Below are positions 44,842 to 56,561 of a DNA stretch of 64,000 nucleotides, piece by piece. A model generated the notes under the pieces. The model was not told the DNA's origin, did not search any database, and saw nothing but the letters and a program-made list of their open reading frames with translations. The DNA comes from Dichomitus squalens LYAD-421 SS1 (Eukaryota > Basidiomycota > Agaricomycetes > Polyporales > Polyporaceae): the NCBI RefSeq assembly GCF_000275845.1, contig NW_006766890.1, forward strand, positions 685,042 through 749,041, written 5' to 3'. Each line of letters opens with the position of its first letter. Positions within the stretch are counted from its first letter, which is position 1. A program made the position numbers and the translations under genes.

Positions 44842-46133
44842 ATGGACGTTTATCCCGACGCCTTTGCTGCCGTCGGCACGCTCCCATATGACGATCCGAT
44901 CAAAGTTGAAGACAGCGACCTCACGTCCTCGTACCCCTCGGAGCCTGATGACGGGAGTCGGTCCTTAGCCGACCGTATCGGAAACACAAAAGTCTACCTG
45001 CTCTCCGACGCGTCTAAGTCTCGAGGTGGAAAGGTGCGAGGGCAGCATGTATACGCGACATAGGAAATTGCGCCTAATGTGGGAGCCATCGCGGCCGCTT
45101 ACTTGATCTCTGGTACTGGTTCCTTGCACGCTGGTCTTAGCGTCGACGGGAAGAGGACGAAGAGGTTATAAAGGATGAAGAAATGGACGAAGGAGGTGCG
45201 CGTATACTCTGCGGGTCCACGGACAGGCTCGTGCTTATGCTGCACGCGATGGCAGACTCCCCCTACCGCGACAATGCGATCCTTCTCCACGGCACTCCCA
45301 TCTCCCACCTTCCTACCTCGAACATCTTCGCGTACGCGACGCACTTCGACGCGCATCCTCTCGGACTCGAGTGGGTAGACGACACTACCTGCGTTCTCGT
45401 CTTCGACTCCAAGTCCGACGCGCGCACCGCGTTCCGCGCTCTCCAGAAATCCCTCGCAGAGGAGCCTGCCCTTGACGATGGCACCGTCACCGCCAAACCC
45501 ATTCCAATGCCCATCTGGCCCGCCGAGGACAGAATCAATGCGACTCTAGGGAAGGGTGAGGGGTTGAAGGGCATTTTGCGGATGCGCTGGGCGCGGCTGG
45601 AGGACGTGAAGAAGAAAGGAGCGAAGAAAGACAGCGAGTTCTACAGGAAGTACGGGCTGAACGCCGGGAAGACTTTCGAGGAGGGCCCCCCACCGCCGAA
45701 GCGGCGCCGTCCTCAGGACCCTGATTCCGACGCTGCCGCACGTGCTCAGCTAGACGAGGAGCTGGACAGCTTCCTAGCGGAAGGCGAGGACGCGCCGCCC
45801 CCTTCGCCGCCGTCGAAGATGCGCTCCGACTACATTGGGAAGGATGGGAAAACCCTCCTGGAGCGCACGTCGGCCATACGTGCCCACCCGGGCACGCTCG
45901 AGTCCCGATTGATTGCTGCGCTTCCTCGTCGTGCTCGTTCTGGACGCGATGGAGAGGGCAGATCATGGGATGAGGGAAAGCTTGGGCTGCATGGCAGACT
46001 CTCGGAGCCCGGGTCAGGAGGTGGGAGAGACAGCAGGGACAGGAGTTCGCGGGGTAGACGGCCGCCACGACCAAGAGCTACTCAGGAAGACTTGGATGCA
46101 GAACTAGACGCGTTTTTGGCGGCGAAGGACTAA
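44842..46133 (+). CDS. NCBP3-like cap-binding RNA export protein
   Basis: Three exons (44842-45033, 45064-45078, 45141-46133) give 399 residues; the middle exon is 15 nt. The folded part resembles the RRM-like domain of nuclear cap-binding protein subunit 3: DRLVLMLHAMADSPYRDNAI, then LEWVDDTTCVLVFDSKSDA, where the W-(L/V)-DD-T-(S/T)-C motif is the family hallmark. ILRMRWARLEDVKKKGAKKD and SEFYRKYGLNAGK correspond to the NCBP3 R-(M/Y)-A..D-K-K..S..Y-KYG block. Two acidic helices, AQLDEELDSFLAEGE and EDLDAELDAFLAAKD, the latter at the C-terminus after an RS/RGR-rich stretch, resemble the CHTOP/FoP-type UAP56-binding end. A role in capped-mRNA export or processing is inferred from these similarities. 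Confidence 0.8.
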
Positions 46134-46381
46134 TGCTTTGGCCTGGGACGGAATGTTGCAGTTCATTACGGTATACTTTGAATGTAATAGTATGTATGTG
46201 TACGATGCGCATGTAGAGTAATATGACCTTCACTCCTCCTTCATGAACTACATTAAGCCTGGAGCCCTTCGCGAGCCTACGGCCGAGATGGCACCATGTA
46301 TACGTACGAACCACGCTGTTGTCAGTCAATGATGTCACAGCGTAAGGGTCGGGTACGGTCTCTGGCTAGCCGTACCCAGCC

Positions 46382-46827
46382 CTACGATGGGACGACGGTT
46401 TTCAGCTGATAGAACGGGACTATGAGTCTATGCGACGCTGCATATGAAGAGCTTTCGACTCGCCTGCAGGCCATGGATGCCTTTGATCTCTTCCTTCAAC
46501 GTCTGGTTCACGAGTCGCTGCTGCTTGACTAGAGGCAGGCCTTTGAACTCCTCGCTAGCGATGATGATGTTGTAGAAAGTCCCACAGCCACCTGCGCATG
46601 TGAATCCCTTGAGCAACGCTCAAAGCACAGTATCGTCGCGACGTACCTGAGACGTCCTCCACATGCAGCTCAGTGGGCTTGAACTTCTCAGTCAACTTCT
46701 GGTGGATGAGCCGCTCGCTGTCTGTCGAAAAGTTCGCCTGCGCTGCGGAATACCAGCGTGCGAACGAGAACGCGAAGTTGGCCAACGAGGGTCGCGCTAT
46801 TCGTCGCGTGAGTACAAGAGAGAGCAT
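46382..46827 (-). CDS. BOL3: Mitochondrial BolA-like protein Bol3
   Basis: BolA3-type proteins work with glutaredoxin/Nfu-type factors to deliver [4Fe-4S] clusters to late mitochondrial targets such as lipoate synthase. Three exons (46827-46647, 46591-46464, 46405-46382) give 110 residues. The start MLSLVLTRRIARPSLANFAF is a good mitochondrial presequence (basic, Ser/Ala/Phe-rich, no acid). The BolA domain reads SERLIHQKLTEKFKPTELHV, EDVSGGCGTFYNIIIASEEF and KGLPLVKQQRLVNQTLKEEI, ending KGIHGLQLKTVVPS. The last intron starts with GC, not GT (GCGAGT...ATCAG). Using it restores the normal BolA ending, while reading through gives an atypical tail and a stop at 46428. It is divergent from COX15, another mitochondrial gene. 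Confidence 0.92.
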
Positions 46828-48045
46828 CTTGAAGTCTGGAGCGCAGCAGGATGCGTCCAGCAGCAAGGGGAGTGTGGTAGAGGTGAAGCCGCGCGAGTCC
46901 GCGTGCGCCGGGATTCCAGGCCGACGCGTTCCGCACGCCGTGCCACTGTAGAGACCGTGCAGGGTTGTTTTAACTCAGTAAACCCACCGAAAAAGTAATG
47001 AATTGAATAAAGAATACCAGTTGATTTCCACGCAACCGAATGATTTCTACCCCGCAACCGGGTTGCACCAGGGGTGTGGACTTAAGGCGAAAATGAAAAG
47101 ATCCAGCAGGTTTCAAACTAATGAATGGCGGGTGAATAGCAACCCGCCCCCCATTACTGAATATAATCCATGATGCATCACGCTGGCCATTTCATGCAGA
47201 ATTGCTCAACAATATGTTATATTGGTGCTTCTGTAGCTACAATACACATCAGGAAGGAACAGCAAGTACTATGGCTCTACAAGCGGCGACCCAGAATGAC
47301 ATCCGAAACTAGAAGATGAAGTACACCAGCTATATAACGCGAGAGGACACCCACACGGGTCTGGAAAGTGCTGTTGTACTCACTGGATGATATGTGCATA
47401 GAATAGGACAGCATATGCCCAAGGGCGTGAGTGAACGGCGAGGGGACTGTAAGAAATGCGAGCTTACCGACACAATGATGAACTTCGTACCGCCATACCA
47501 CTATTGACCCACTAGCAGCGACAGGTTCAAGGACACTTACGTTGGAGGTGCAATGCGATAACGAGCTGGAAACGATGGAGAGCCAGGGCAAAGTGAGGAG
47601 AGTACGTACAAACGCGCATGGCGGTCGTAGATGAAGAAGGCATTGAGACAGTAGCGCCGTTGGGGAGCCACCAAATGCCCCGCTGACGTCATGTTAAGCG
47701 CGCATATTCATGCTCCATGTGGACTTAGCATTTCACGATTCTGCACTGTATGAATACCCTTCTAAATCAATAGAGTTTTATAAGCACTAAGTTTAACACC
47801 CTTATTCAGTCTTACCCGGCACTACCTCGCGAACCTGCTGAAAATCACATTTCATTCGCGAACCTGCGGACTTTAGGTCCCGGCGCTCTTCACAGTGTGC
47901 GCTCTCTCGTCCCGATCCGCCTCGACCACCGCTCTGGCTCGTCCATGCACATCTTTATTTGGTGACCTCGTCCTCTCTTTGCTCAGTGCTCGTTGCTCTT
48001 ATCTGTCTCTCCCAGGCGCGTAGGTAGTAGGGAATACCGACCGGG
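46828..48045. promoter_or_regulatory. Divergent intergenic region BOL3 / COX15
   Basis: A 1.2-kb gap between two divergent mitochondrial-protein genes. The BOL3-proximal half has GCAACC hexamers at 47032, 47054 and 47139, one of them in the near-palindrome GCAACC-G-GGTTGC at 47054-47066, and the inverted pair GGCGGGT / ACCCGCC at 47127-47148. A 104-codon minus-strand frame (47277-47591) with some hydrophobic stretches could be a small gene, but I could not build a convincing model. Confidence 0.45.
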
Positions 48046-49715
48046 ATGTTCGCAGGACTGTGGGCACGAGGAGCTGTCCTCGAGTGCCGTTCTGCCTCCT
48101 TGCTTTCGCGTCATGGGTCTTTCCGGCTTCTCCACCAGACGCCTTTGAGGCCTACCTCTCTTCCCGCACTCTCGCGCAGCAACGCATCAGCATGGTCGAT
48201 GCTGAGTGCGTTTAGGAAGAACGGTCCTTGGAGTCCTAGTAGAAACATCGCTTTCCGAGCTGGTACTGCCCCGCGCCGTGCGTTCGATCCGCGTTTCTTC
48301 TCCTCGAATGCCGCAGATGTCCCGGTGAGCGAACTCCCGGTGCTGTCGCCTCCGTCTGTAGGAGGATGGTTGCTTGGGTCTGCGGTGCTCGTCTTTGCGA
48401 TCATCGTCGTCGGTGGAGTTACTCGTCTTACCGAGTCCGGACTGAGTATTACGGAATGGCGTCCTATCACTGGAGTCCTCCCCCCTCTGTCGCGGGCGGA
48501 GTGGGAGAAGGAGTTCGACAAGTACAAGGCTACCCCGGAGTTCAAGCTGTATGTTTGCCTTACCTCTCCGGTCAATACGCCGTGGAACTGACGACGACCT
48601 TCTGACACAGGCTGAACCATTCAATCACTCTTGAGGAGTTCAAGGATATCTTCTACATGGAATGGGGCCACCGCGTCCTTGGTCGCCTCATCGGCATCGG
48701 TTTCGTCGTCCCCTTCGCCTACTTCGCGCTCCGCAAACAGCTCACCGCGGCCCTCCCTCGCAACCTGCTCGGCATGGCCCTGCTCATCGGCGCACAAGGT
48801 GCGCTCGGCTGGTACATGGTCAAGTCGGGCTTGGAGGACTCGCTTTTGGAGACTCCTGGGGCCGTCCCGCGCGTGTCGCAATATCGTCTTGCCGCGCACC
48901 TGGGCACGGCATTCGTGCTGTACGCGGGCATGTTCTACACCGGCTTAGCTACGATCATGGACTGGAGGTTTGCGAAGAAGGGCCTGTGGGGTGGTCTGCA
49001 GGACGGTGCTGCGCAGTGGAAAGATATCCTCGCGAACCCGCACGTGAGGAAGTTCGCCCGAAACGTCAAGGGTTTGACTGGGCTTGTCTTCCTCACCGCA
49101 CTCTCTGGTATGTCACCTCGACTCGGCCCCTTATCCGTCAGACGGTCACTCAAGTCTTCTGCGTAGGTGCATTCGTCGCAGGTCTTGACGCAGGTCTACT
49201 GTATAACGAGTTTCCGCTTATGGGCGGCCGTCTCGCTCCTCCCGCAAACGAGCTCTTCGACCCCGCGTACGCGAAGAGTGCCGACAAGTCGGATATTTGG
49301 TGGCGCAACATCTTCGAGAACCCAACGACCGTGCAGTTCGACCACCGATGCTTGGTATGTGTCCGTAACCTTCCACGCCGAATGATGTCTTACCTACCCC
49401 GATCAGGCGATAACTACCTACGTTGCGACTGCGGCGGTGTATGCGTCCACATTTAACCCGGTGATTCGCGCAGCCTTGCCTCCCCTGACGAAGAGGCTGG
49501 CTACTGGTGCGTTCGCCATGGCGAACGTCCAGGTCCTCCTTGGTATCTCGACCCTATTGTACTTGGTCCCAATCCCGCTCGCTGCTATGCATCAAGCTGG
49601 GAGCGTCATGCTACTGACGACCGTGCTCCACCTGCTCATCTCGCTCAGACGGCCGGGAGCTGCCGCACAGGCTTGGAGACAAGCACTACGGAATACCAAG
49701 AGGACTACCCACTAA
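48046..49715 (+). CDS. COX15: Heme A synthase Cox15
   Basis: Cox15 oxidises the C8 methyl of heme O to the formyl group of heme A in the mitochondrial inner membrane, for cytochrome c oxidase. Four exons (48046-48548, 48611-49107, 49167-49354, 49407-49715) give 498 residues. About 95 residues form an Arg/Ser-rich presequence. The first membrane helix region reads [20 protein letters not shown], followed by the signature [19 protein letters not shown]. The histidines expected to bind heme lie in [50 protein letters not shown] and [40 protein letters not shown] is another conserved block. I count about eight membrane segments. The start is chosen because it gives the presequence. Confidence 0.97.
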
Positions 49716-49922
49716 TTCTGCTCACAATGGGCATTTAATGTAGAGCACCTAATTATCGCTATATTCGCTTTCGACACATCTTGTGTAAACACCCACCTCA
49801 TTCAGCACATCATTGGGAATCTGACAGACTTTCGTTGGTGCCCGATCCAAAGGCAGTGAGCGATATGACAACATTGCACGTCTCCGGAACGACTAGTTTT
49901 ACAATACATTCAGCGTTCCACC

Positions 49923-51055
49923 TCAGTCCTCCATCTGCACATCCTCGTCGGCCGTCGTCGACGCGCCGGCTGCAGGCACCTCACCCGCTGGAGGCGGCTG
50001 GTGCGGCGCCTCCCCGGTCTCCTTCGGGGTCATGCTCTGCAGGTAGACCTCGATGACCTCCCCCTCCAGTATGCGGAAGTCACCCTCGAGGGTGACGTCG
50101 GTTTCGTGTGCGCCACCAGGCCCGATGATGCCGATCGAGGTGTTGTTGATCGTGAGCTCTTTGTCTTGCTGAAGAGTCTCGCGTAGGGCATGCAGGCCAT
50201 GCTTGATGAGCTCCTCCAATGTGCCTGAATGGCCGCAACATGGGCATGAGAATTGTCCGTCGGGACGAGACTCGGTGGCACTCACAGTCCGCGAAGGTCT
50301 CGTAGTGCTTCTCTAGGTACGTCTTCGCGCTTTGTGACCTCGCGCCGATGGAGATGGCGTAGTATTCATACGAGTTGCCTGATGGTGAAAACTCGTAGAG
50401 GTGGGGACCCTGCTTGTCCTGCCCGATCACGAGCAAACCGACACCGTATGGGCGGCGACCATATTCCTGGGTATTGATTTGCGCCTCTATTCGAAAGATT
50501 GTTGTTTCAGTGTACGGCTTCAGGTTAATCGCTACTGTGCAACGTACTGTCCGCGATTGCTGCAACGAGTCGGTTCACAGGTGCGGGGCGGTTGAAGAGC
50601 ATGCGGGAGGACATGGCTTGTTGCCTCATGAAGTTGCTGAGACATGCGGCGTCAGGACTGGACCTGGCAGCCACAAGACAGCTCTACATACCTCAATACA
50701 CGCGCGTCGGAGGTCAGACCAGCAATCGCAATGCCGACATGATCATCTATTCGGTACATCTTCTGCTGGTAGGACGCGAGCTCGCCGAACGAACGCTAAC
50801 ACAGAGAAGGATGTAAGAGCACAGTTAGAGAGCTCAAAGGCTGCTAGTTGCACACCTTCAGAGCCAGGAGGATTGCGTGTGTCTTTGACCGCAAGCCCAC
50901 GGCGGCGGAACCCTGCTTCACGGCCTCGAGAGCATACTCGACTTGGTGCAGGCGACCTTGGGGAGAGAAGACGGTGTTATCAGAGTCGTAGGTGTTCCTG
51001 AACTGGAATATCGCGTCAATAAGTCGCCTCAGGGCTGAGATATGGGACGTACCAT
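49923..51055 (-). CDS. PRE5: 20S proteasome alpha6 subunit (PSMA1/Pre5)
   Basis: This is a structural alpha-ring subunit of the 20S proteasome core. The coding sequence starts with ATG at 51055-51053, directly followed by a 50-nt intron (51052-51003). Exon 2 continues [20 protein letters not shown], then [20 protein letters not shown], the proteasome alpha signature. Further exons give ISIAG-type [60 protein letters not shown] and [20 protein letters not shown]. The C-terminus is Pro/Ala/acid-rich and ends DEDVQMED. I estimate about 280 residues. The [11 protein letters not shown] and [12 protein letters not shown] blocks and the FRN-YD start identify alpha6 rather than other alpha subunits. 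As an alpha subunit it has no catalytic N-terminal threonine. Confidence 0.96.
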
Positions 51056-54000
51056 GGCGGAAGAGAAGGAGGCGTAAGTGTAGGGAATGGCCAAGCGCCG
51101 AGTATGTGGGCTGAAGGTGACGCGTCGCCCGCGACGCGCAAGATTGCCTATTCGGGATCGATATTTCCGAGGCGCCCATGGCAGAACAGGACCCTACCAT
51201 ACAAAGTTATGAACTCGAAGTTCCTGCAGACCGGGTACCGACTCGAGCTCTCTGCACCAGGTCTTGGACATTTCGGGCAAGCTGCATGGCACTCGTAACC
51301 GTGGAGTCCCAACGGAACGAATTATGCACTACGGCACACCCAGTGTCACCAATGTCCCACGAGCCCGAGTACGGCGCGCCATATTCGAGCTATGCTCAGA
51401 TTTCTCCGTCTCCAGACTTCAGACAAGTAGCTATTCCAATGACTGAGTCCCACTTCCTCCACCCCAGTCTCAGCCGCATTAATATTCGCCTCTTTTCGTT
51501 TCCTTCCCGACACGTGAACATAGCCTGCTTATATGTTTAACTGCATGGCAGTCGGTCCGACGCTTCCCCATTTCTGTGCAGGTTCGAGAAGACTTCCTAG
51601 GAATACCCAAGCATCATAAAGGAGAGCCAGGTCGTTCGCTGTTGCTGATGTCACAGGGAAGGATACCAGTGTCGTCACCTGCAGGCGTGCCCTATAAAGC
51701 CTTCGCTCCATCGCTTCTACGCCTCTTCGAAGTTATGCACCTTGAAAGCTAGGTTAAGTGGTATTCGCGCTGCCTTCGCTAGCTTGGCCGCTGGCTGTAT
51801 GCTTACTGCACTCGCATCTACCAGCCCAACCTGAAGGAAGCTTCTTCCAATGCTCTGATCTGTAAGGAGCGTTTTGGCTTGCAGACCCCGGCCTCCTGCT
51901 ATTGATTGTCGTCAGTCTCAGTCAGTCTCATCAACTTTCGCAAGCCTTCATTCTGGCTTGCGTTTCACCTGGACTTGGCGATCCACATATCCTCCACGTC
52001 CCATCCTTCTAGGAGCCGACCAGCAAACAAACTATGGGTCAACCGCTGACCGAATATGCGACGGCATGTCGGCAATAAGTCTGCGGGACCTGTGGGGGCA
52101 GCATCAGTTTGCGCCCGCAATGAGGTGAGTCCGCCCCCTAGCACCGATAGAAGCGCATTCTTGAGTACGTCGTCGTACCCTGCTGCAAATTGGGACCCGT
52201 CAGGGCCTTCTCAGACCCCACCGTGTGCGAACTATCCCATCCAGCTAGCCGTGCAGCACCCGTGGCGCGCCCAGCGGCAAGGTGAGTATCAACACAACCT
52301 CTCCAGATTCGTTCTCTAAAGTGGTAGCCAGCAAAGGCTTGCCTCATCTCTTGAGACAGTGCCTATGTGAGCAGCACTCGAGGGTATCTTCGCAACTTAC
52401 TCAGAGGCCAGATTGTGCAGTGTTCTTGCCCGATTCGAGAACGCTGGCGTCCCGGCCGTTCTCCTCTCACGCGCCACGCTCGAAACGGACTAGGCGATCA
52501 CCAGTCCAGACATGTCGTACGTCATGCGTTGCGCATGTCCAGCGTCATCCCTTGAGCGCTTCACATACGCTGCACTAGGCCCTGACATTGTAGCGGTCCT
52601 GATCTCAAGAGGGTTACTTAAAACATCAAGCAATAGATGCATAATTGCCGTCCCGCATCTCCGCTGGTCCCAGGGGGCATACCTCCGGAGGTATGGTCGG
52701 CCATCTCCTGCGTGTCCGCGCACTTCAGAGCCCTAGCTAACATCCGGAGGGACCTTGTAGACATCGGAAGGACCCTATCCTCGGTGGACCTCACGTGTAT
52801 GGACGGGGTGGTTGCGGTTGTGAGCGCTCCGCTCTATGGTGCGCGATACTCATGATCACGGACCCAAGTTGAACGGCCAGATCGCAGTTGCGCCATGCGC
52901 ACTCCGTGTCGTCCGCGCGCTACATCTTCAACGTAACTCGGGCCTTGCTTGTCTGTTTGAGCACGTTTCGACTCACGGTTGCCAGAGCGTTCTGCCCATT
53001 GTTTAAGCTTAGGGCGAAGGTCCGACTACCATAGGTTCTCACCGATGCATCTACGGGCAAAGAGCTCGGACGTGAGGTCCAGGGGCAGACACGGAGGCCC
53101 TGCAGCTGGTTTGCAATTGACAAGCGATTACATTTTGCACTAAAGTAGCTATGTTACTACGTGCAGACAGCGTGTACGACGTGAGTGGCTATGACTACGG
53201 TACAGTGTTTCTGAAACGTCCGCTTTGTTTTAGTACACAGGGCTCGAGCGATGTGGATGCAATGCAGTAGACATAAATACACCCGAAATGTACCCAAAAG
53301 ACCAAACAGACCAAGGAACACTACACGACCATTCGCGAGCGTGTAGCAGAAGCGAAACAGAGCGGAGAGGAAGCGGCAAATTAACTCGATGAGCCACCTG
53401 GAGCACACCGGACCGGATAGTGTCAAGCATAGCGGGACAGGCTTAGAGGCATGCACCACCGTATTGGTGATAGCCTCGCAGGCTCAAAGCGACGCACCAG
53501 CGGTTCCGAATCGTAGCACGATTGAGGGGGCAAGGGGGAATGACGTCGGGAGGGTAGACAGTGGCAGGGAATACGCGAACCGGATCGGTACCAATGAGAC
53601 GGAGACGAGTTCGATAGCGAGGATGGCAGGGGCATATTGCGGGCACAGGGAAGTAGGACCGAGAGCGGACAAGGGACGAGTACGGGCAACTTGGACGAGA
53701 GCAGAACGGAACGTGTTGTGGAACTACAAGCACAGACTGGATATACAGATGCACATGCGAGGTATGTGGAGGATGAATGATGTAGGATATGAATAATGCA
53801 GGATAAGTCGTTTGGGCATGAGACTCGTGATAAATAGGAGTCGGATACCGTAAAGTCGACAATGGAGACTGAGTGAGGTGAGGGAGGTGCGGAGAGATGT
53901 TGGCGAGGGGAATGTTGAGGCGGCGGGGCAGGGGTGTGACACGCAAGGAGATATGCAGGATCTGTCCGGCGGGATCTGCATGGAGTTGTGAAACGACCGA

Positions 54001-54284
54001 GACCTGCTGGAGTGGAGTATCTAGTAACCATCGACGTGTACGGGCGGGGACCATCGGAAAGCGAATCGTCGTCCAGCGTCGTGATTTAATCGAAACGTTT
54101 TGGGGCACCGTGTTCTCGTGCGCACAGGTACCGGGGGATGATGCGATCGTACAATGCAGTCCTGATGTGTATGGGTATTTTGCAGGTCTGTTCCACATCG
54201 TGTTGGCGTCACAGAAAGCGTGAAGAGAGAGAGGCCTTTGGGGGCAAGCGCGGGGTATCCAGGCTGCTTGACGGTACGGAGACA
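51056..54284. other. 3.2-kb gene-poor stretch
   Basis: No gene is recognised between the start of the proteasome alpha6 gene and the 3' end of the Ser-rich orphan, both on the minus strand. Frames up to 280 codons (53443-54285, minus) are Pro/Ser/His-rich in several overlapping frames at once, which indicates skewed composition. Near 52660-52720 one frame reads IPPEVWSAIS, reminiscent of the start of an agaricomycete F-box, but the context breaks off and another frame is equally open. This may be gene-relic DNA. Confidence 0.4.
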
Positions 54285-56561
54285 TTAATGTTCAACCATC
54301 GTAATCTCTGATTCACTCGGGTCATATTCTTCGTCGATCGTCTTGCCTCGGAACTTGTGGTGCGCGCGCTGCTTCTGCTCCATGCTGTCAGTCAGACTAT
54401 GACATCGTGGCCCTAAGGTGGTGGACTGACCTCCTTTAAGGTTTTGTCTCGGGCACGGTCAGCAGCGATATGGCGCGCGAAATCGGCCTCGCCACCGTCC
54501 CGGATTGACAGCTGCGTGAGGGCCTCCAGCGCCCTCATCTTCTCCTTGTCCATCTCCGCATGCTCTTGCGCCGCAGCTCGATCCTCCGTGCTTTCTGATG
54601 CTCCGAGCGTTTTGCCCCGAGTATCGCGACCGCGTCCTTTCACTGGAGTGAAAATATCAGCATAGAAAACGTAAAACGCTGGAGATTCATTTACCAGGAA
54701 CGACATCTCCTGGTTTGTCACCATGAACATCGGCCGTAGGCAGAACGCCGCGCGCAAGGTGTCCGCAATCGTTGTCGGTAGTCGCAACGGTGTATTCGAC
54801 TGCTTTCGCGGTCCTCTTCGACTGATGCCCCTTCTCAACATCGTGTTCCGAGGCCGAGCCGGGGGCGCCCGAGGGACCTGAGGGAACACCTAACGGCTCG
54901 CTCGCAATACGATGGACCCGTCCCTCAGGGTTTTTTGCATTACCTCCATGGGCGGTCGTGTGGTGTCGATGATGGCGCGTTTGCTGTGGAGGTTGGGGGT
55001 CAACAACCGCAGGCGGACGCGACGAGAAGGGCACTAGGGCGGGCGAGACTGGTTTGACAAGCGATCGTGATATCGGCGCTGGAGGGGCAAACATGTCGGA
55101 CTTGCCGAGCCACGCGAATGGAGACGAGTCGCATAACTCGGTCAAGCTATACGGACGATGGTAGCCCAGCCGTTTGGCGGTGGAGAATGACGGTGTCTGT
55201 TCAGTGACATCAGTTGCTGTTGCCTTATCTCTCCCCTTCGCTTTCGCTTTCGCGCGTTTCTCTATTGAGGAACGGCGTCGACGTGAGGAGGACGGATCAT
55301 CGTGTGTGGGTGACTGCATGTGACTGGAGTACGATGAAGACGAAGAGACAACTGTGGAGGAGGCGGCTGAGGAGGCGGCCAAGCGGTTGGATGATGAGAC
55401 AGGTGGTGATGACCTCAAGGAGCCGGCTTGGGAGGCGGGTTGAGCTGCCGGTGGGATGGGGGCGATGATGGTGGGGGAGGCAGTCGCACTAGACGCACGA
55501 GAACCGCAGAATCCGGGGGACCGCTGGGAGCGAGGAAAACCGCATGTAGCAGGGAACGGATACTCCACGGGCTCATCCCGCCTTCGCCTCGCCCTCCCCT
55601 TCCTGCGGCTAGAACTGGAACCGGGACTGGACGAGCTACGCCACGCACTAATTTCCTCAGCTTCCTCCACGGCGGTCAAGGGAACCGAGGCCGACACCAA
55701 CGTCGAGGACGAGGACGACGAGAAAGGTCCAGACGATCCGGAACCTGGGTCGCTTAAGTGGTTACGAAGTGGAGGCCTGCGAGCACTATATGCGGATGTG
55801 GACAACGAAGCACTAGTGTTGTGAGGGCCGGGAGTATACTCACTTAAACCTGGGCCACTGCTCGCCAAGGACGTCGATCCCATCTTCTCGACATCGGGCT
55901 TGTTTGGGTACCAATCCAACTTATTCTCGACGAAGCGCATTGGCGGGAAATCGGGTGGGTCGCGGGGCGTAGGTAGGGCGTAATAGGCACTTACCAAGTT
56001 ATCGTGCGAAGCCGACAAGGGACTGCTTGGACAGCTCGCATTGGCGCGTCGAAAATGACTATTCGACATATTCACGAAGCCCGCGGCGCGCATCTTGGGA
56101 CCCAGAAGGGAACGTGCATCGACGGCGCCCTCCGAGTGCTTGACGAGCTGAGAGAGGGTAAGGGACGCACGCTGCGTCCTCGACGGAGAAGAGGCGGCGG
56201 ATGAAGTATAGGGAGAAGCGGGGACAGAGGCTCCGGATGGACTGGAGGGGTACCACTGATGATGGCATGTTTCGTCTTGGTCCTGGAGCGCGCGCAGTAT
56301 GCGGGAGGAGGTGAAGACGAATGCGGTCGTTCCATGCGTACTCGAGTTACGGCTCGTGTTCGCAGTAGTGGTAGAGATGATGGGCTTGCATTCATCGAGG
56401 TTGATAAAGGCGGGGCGGGGCGACTTTTGGTTCAGCGCTCTAGTACTAGTACTGTATGCAGTGGAGCCGGGGTCAGTCCAGCCGAGCAGACACAACGGAT
56501 AGATGACCATGGTGGATACTGACCTATCTGAAGCAAGTGATTGTTTGTGGGTGTTCGACAT
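54285..56561 (-). CDS. Orphan Ser-rich low-complexity protein
   Basis: I do not recognise this protein. The proposed start MSNTHKQSLASDR at 56561 is uncertain, since the frame stays open further upstream. Recognisable features are mostly compositional: Ser/Pro/Ala-rich blocks, a basic patch (SSSRRKGRARRRRDEP) and a second one (RRRRSSIEKRAKAKAKGRDK) that could be nuclear localisation signals. Short ordered-looking pieces are FPPMRFVENKLDWYPNKPDV and RLGYHRPYSLTELCDSSPFA. Toward the end, after an intron at about 54646-54703, comes VKGRGRDTRGK and the helix KMRALEALTQLSIRDGGEAD. A last exon ends EYDPSESEITMVEH at 54285. Probably 650-720 residues. It looks like a fungal regulatory or signalling protein with no known fold. 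Confidence 0.6.

Noticed and set aside
47277..47591. 104-codon minus-strand frame between BOL3 and COX15
   Set aside because: Some hydrophobic segments. The internal GTAAGC...TTACAG is only 21 nt, too short for an intron, and no family was recognised.
53443..54285. 280-codon minus-strand frame
   Set aside because: Pro/Ser/His-rich, several overlapping frames on the same strand are equally open, and it has no domain or splice logic. This indicates composition skew.
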